A stretch of 7,493 nucleotides of DNA from Candidatus Poribacteria bacterium (GTDB taxonomy: Bacteria; Poribacteria; WGA-4E; WGA-3G): positions 1 through 7,493 of the forward strand of contig JAPPMR010000684.1 of assembly GCA_028818995.1 (NCBI GenBank), read 5' to 3'. Made by a program: the position numbers and the translations under genes. This document shows positions 5,370-7,493 of the stretch, piece after piece. The notes beneath the pieces are model-generated. The model was given only the letters and a program-made list of their open reading frames with translations. It had not been told where the DNA came from and searched no databases. Within the stretch, counting starts at the first letter, position 1. Every line of letters begins with the position of its first letter.

Positions 5370-7493
5370 TTAATCAAATTTCAAATCACCAAACGGTTGC
5401 CCATCTTGGTCTGTGATACGCATATAAAAAGCACATGCCCCTTCCTCATTACACACCTTAACGAGAACACTGTTTTTGCCCGGTTTGAGTGTCACAGGAA
5501 TCGTATATGTATCAATTATTGCCATAAAGGCTTTAGTATGGGAAAATACCTCTTCACCGTTTAGCCATACTTTCCCTTGGTCGTCACTATCGAATCTGAA
5601 TTGGACCTCCCGTTCATCTGGAGAGGTAACAGTTGCGAAAGTATAAAAAACTTGCCAATCAACATTCTTTTCACCGAGATGGTTATAGCCATCTAATTTG
5701 TCATCGGTAAACTTCTTCCAACTTACCAACCCATTTAGCCCATCATATTTTGTTGTCAAATCAATCTCCGTAATGTCTTCAGGAATGTATGCGGTATCGT
5801 AACCGATACCACCAGCATTGTCAAATGGACCAAGAACCATCCATGCGTCTTCTGTAACAAAACCCGTTTTTTGAATATGCTCATCTGCCTTCTCAAGCAT
5901 ACCATGATCACGATAAAACTCAGCCAAAGCAAAGTGAGTATCTAACTGAAGTCTGAGACCTTCTGGACTATTCGTATCAAGTTCAGCAGTTATATCGTCA
6001 ATTTTTTGGACATACGCATCTGCTTTGTTAAGCATTTCTTTATTACGATAATATTCAACCAGACTGAGGTAGGCATTTAACTGAAAACTTATACTTTCTG
6101 TGGGAAGGTTTTCAGTTAGAGCGTTAATTTTTTGAATATGTTCATCTGCCTTCTCAAGCATATCGTTATCGTGATAGAATTTAGCTAATACCAGGTGGGC
6201 GTTTAGCTGGATACTCAGGCTATCGGGGAAAGAGTCAATTAATTTATTCACCATATCAGCGAAACCTTCTTTGCCCTGAACATCTTTGCCAATTTTGCCA
6301 ATTTTGGCAAATAACTGACGATGAAAACCTGGGTGTGTTGTGACATTCTGATCCTCTCTATAATAATCTGCAGCAGATAAGTATTTCGTGAATTCTACAA
6401 ACGCATCATCATACCATTCGTTTGCCAGATATACCTCACCCTTCGTCAAGATATGATTCGAGATTTTTGGTTTTTGTGTTGAGTACTCAAGGAATTGCAT
6501 CACATTCTCTGTGGTTTGTTCTTCAGTGGAAATATCCGCTTTAGATCCACGTTCTTGATCCTTTTCGCGTGCGCTACTTAACACTTCTTCCCAATCCCAA
6601 AATAGAATGGTGCCACCACCCACACTGATCAGAGTTTTATTATCAGGTGAGAATGAAAGATTTTGCACTGATACTGAGTGTCCATCAAGCGTAGTGAGTA
6701 TTTCTCCAGTATTTACATCCCATAATTCAATATTACCACCCCAGAAACCAACTATAAGAATAGTATTATCTGGAGAAAATATGGATGTATGGGAAAAACT
6801 TTTATCACCTTCTGCGATTTCTTTAAAGTGGGGAATCTTCGCTCTACCTATCATACGGATCCGTTTCGTACTTCCCACAGCAATTAGAGAACTGTCTGAA
6901 GAGAACGCAAATTGCTGAATAGGTTCTCTGTGCATATTGTCTTTTGGAGGTATTTCCTCAAAAAATGAACTTAACTCCATGCCAGTGTTCACATCCCAGA
7001 GTTGAACATGTCCCCCCGATGTTCCACTGATAATTCTTTTTCCATCTGGCGAAAACGCGACAGTTCTGATATGCGGTTTATGCTCATCGGAATCTTCGTC
7101 GTGTTCTGAAGTAATAATCTCACGTTTTTCACCCGTTTCTATATTCAACAAGCGGATTTTATTGCCGCCACCACTTGCTACGGTTTTCCCATCTGGCGAA
7201 AATACTTTAAGATATGAATTGGGAATAGTCTCCAAATCCCGACCCGTGTTAACATCAGTCAAACGGAGCACACTGTCATTATAGTTTGGTTTAGAAGGAT
7301 CGCTTTGTGTGCCGTGATTACCAAGTTTCGTTCCATCAGGCGATAATACGAAAGTCCTGTAAGTTCTCCAATATAATGGTGTCTCAAGCATCGCTTTGGT
7401 TATGGAAGTTGTTTTTTGTGATTTCTCCAAATCCCATACTGAAATTATACCAGTGCTTGACACACTCACTAATTTGGAACTATCCTTTAAAAA
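5370..7493 (-). CDS. WD40 beta-propeller / TPR / C-terminal beta-sandwich protein, 5'-truncated by the window edge
   Basis: The frame is open to the end of the window, so the N-terminus is missing. A GTG at 7469 is the first possible start, but the eight codons before it (FLKDSSKL) continue a WD40 blade, so it is not the start. Numbering residues from that GTG: about seven WD40 blades lie in 1-297, with SPDG-type turns and W-D ends such as VWDLE, LWDVNTG (twice) and FWDWEE. A charged linker follows (298-335). Next is a TPR-like helical region (340-535) ending in three units of 42-45 residues of the type LxxAEFYRDHGMLEKADEHIQK. The last part (540-699) starts WMVLGPFDN and has FDSDDQGKVWLNGEEV. 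That resembles beta-sandwich (galactose-binding-like) domains found beside TPR/WD40 repeats in environmental bacteria. C673 and C679 could form a disulfide. A scaffold or binding role is likely, with no enzymatic motif seen. Cell location cannot be judged without the N-terminus. It is the first visible gene of the operon. Confidence 0.9.
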   Translation of the reverse strand, partial: FLKDSSKLVSVSSTGIISVWDLEKSQKTTSITKAMLETPLYWRTYRTFVLSPDGTKLGNHGTQSDPSKPNYNDSVLRLTDVNTGRDLETIPNSYLKVFSPDGKTVASGGGNKIRLLNIETGEKREIITSEHDEDSDEHKPHIRTVAFSPDGKRIISGTSGGHVQLWDVNTGMELSSFFEEIPPKDNMHREPIQQFAFSSDSSLIAVGSTKRIRMIGRAKIPHFKEIAEGDKSFSHTSIFSPDNTILIVGFWGGNIELWDVNTGEILTTLDGHSVSVQNLSFSPDNKTLISVGGGTILFWDWEEVLSSAREKDQERGSKADISTEEQTTENVMQFLEYSTQKPKISNHILTKGEVYLANEWYDDAFVEFTKYLSAADYYREDQNVTTHPGFHRQLFAKIGKIGKDVQGKEGFADMVNKLIDSFPDSLSIQLNAHLVLAKFYHDNDMLEKADEHIQKINALTENLPTESISFQLNAYLSLVEYYRNKEMLNKADAYVQKIDDITAELDTNSPEGLRLQLDTHFALAEFYRDHGMLEKADEHIQKTGFVTEDAWMVLGPFDNAGGIGYDTAYIPEDITEIDLTTKYDGLNGLVSWKKFTDDKLDGYNHLGEKNVDWQVFYTFATVTSPDEREVQFRFDSDDQGKVWLNGEEVFSHTKAFMAIIDTYTIPVTLKPGKNSVLVKVCNEEGACAFYMRITDQDGQPFGDLKFD
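5867..5901 (-). repeat. TPR-unit DNA repeat, copy matching 6128-6162
   Basis: 34 of 35 bases match 6128-6162 in direct orientation. The block encodes the MLEKADEHIQK-type helix of the last TPR unit. A more diverged middle unit has its matching T-run starting at 6002. The periods are 135 and 126 bases (45 and 42 codons). Confidence 0.85.
6128..6162 (-). repeat. TPR-unit DNA repeat, copy matching 5867-5901
   Basis: Direct repeat partner of 5867-5901 with one mismatch, 261 bases away. It encodes MLEKADEHIQK in the first of the three TPR units of the WD40 protein. Confidence 0.85.

Noticed and set aside
6607..6918. A 103-codon + strand open frame opposite the WD40 region
   Set aside because: It is antisense to WD40 blades. 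Repeated blade codons (SPDG, WDVNTG) create repetitive complementary sequence that keeps the frame open by chance.

Overview
The window looks like an accessory stretch of a bacterial genome of moderate to low GC (not counted exactly). It holds the 3' end of a tRNA-Glu(UUC) gene on the + strand, followed by four genes, all on the - strand, that fill the rest. The mix of a large WD40/TPR/beta-sandwich protein, multi-domain TlpA-like redoxin proteins and a tRNA with no encoded CCA resembles genomes of Poribacteria or related environmental lineages. That placement is an impression from gene style, not a demonstrated assignment.

Layout in the direction of transcription (right to left): (1) 7493-5370, a WD40-TPR-jelly-roll-like protein whose reading frame runs off the window, so its true start is not visible; (2) 5316-3019, a 765-residue protein with two copies of an unrecognised helical module followed by two thioredoxin-fold (redoxin) domains; (3) 2976-628, a 782-residue tandem paralogue of gene 2 with the same A-B-R1-R2 architecture; (4) 602-144, a 152-residue protein with four CxxCxxCxxxC motifs, i.e. 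two fused 2[4Fe-4S] ferredoxin units. The gaps are 53, 42 and 25 bases, each of the last three genes has a plausible Shine-Dalgarno sequence, and no internal terminator is seen, so this reads as one operon. A long perfect hairpin at 58-98 lies between the convergent tRNA and operon ends and probably terminates transcription from one or both sides.

The most interesting feature is the pair of redoxin proteins. The first redoxin domain of each keeps an intact WCGFC site and a cis-proline. The second has lost the nucleophilic cysteine in one paralogue, and both cysteines plus about 30 residues of the fold in the other. No signal peptide or membrane segment is visible on either protein, although TlpA/ResA-type domains with CxxC sites are most familiar from extracytoplasmic proteins. 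Together with a four-cluster ferredoxin in the same operon, this suggests a cytoplasmic electron-transfer or thiol-redox module of unknown substrate. That functional link is inference from gene order only. No CRISPR array, transposase, phage gene or insertion sequence was seen.
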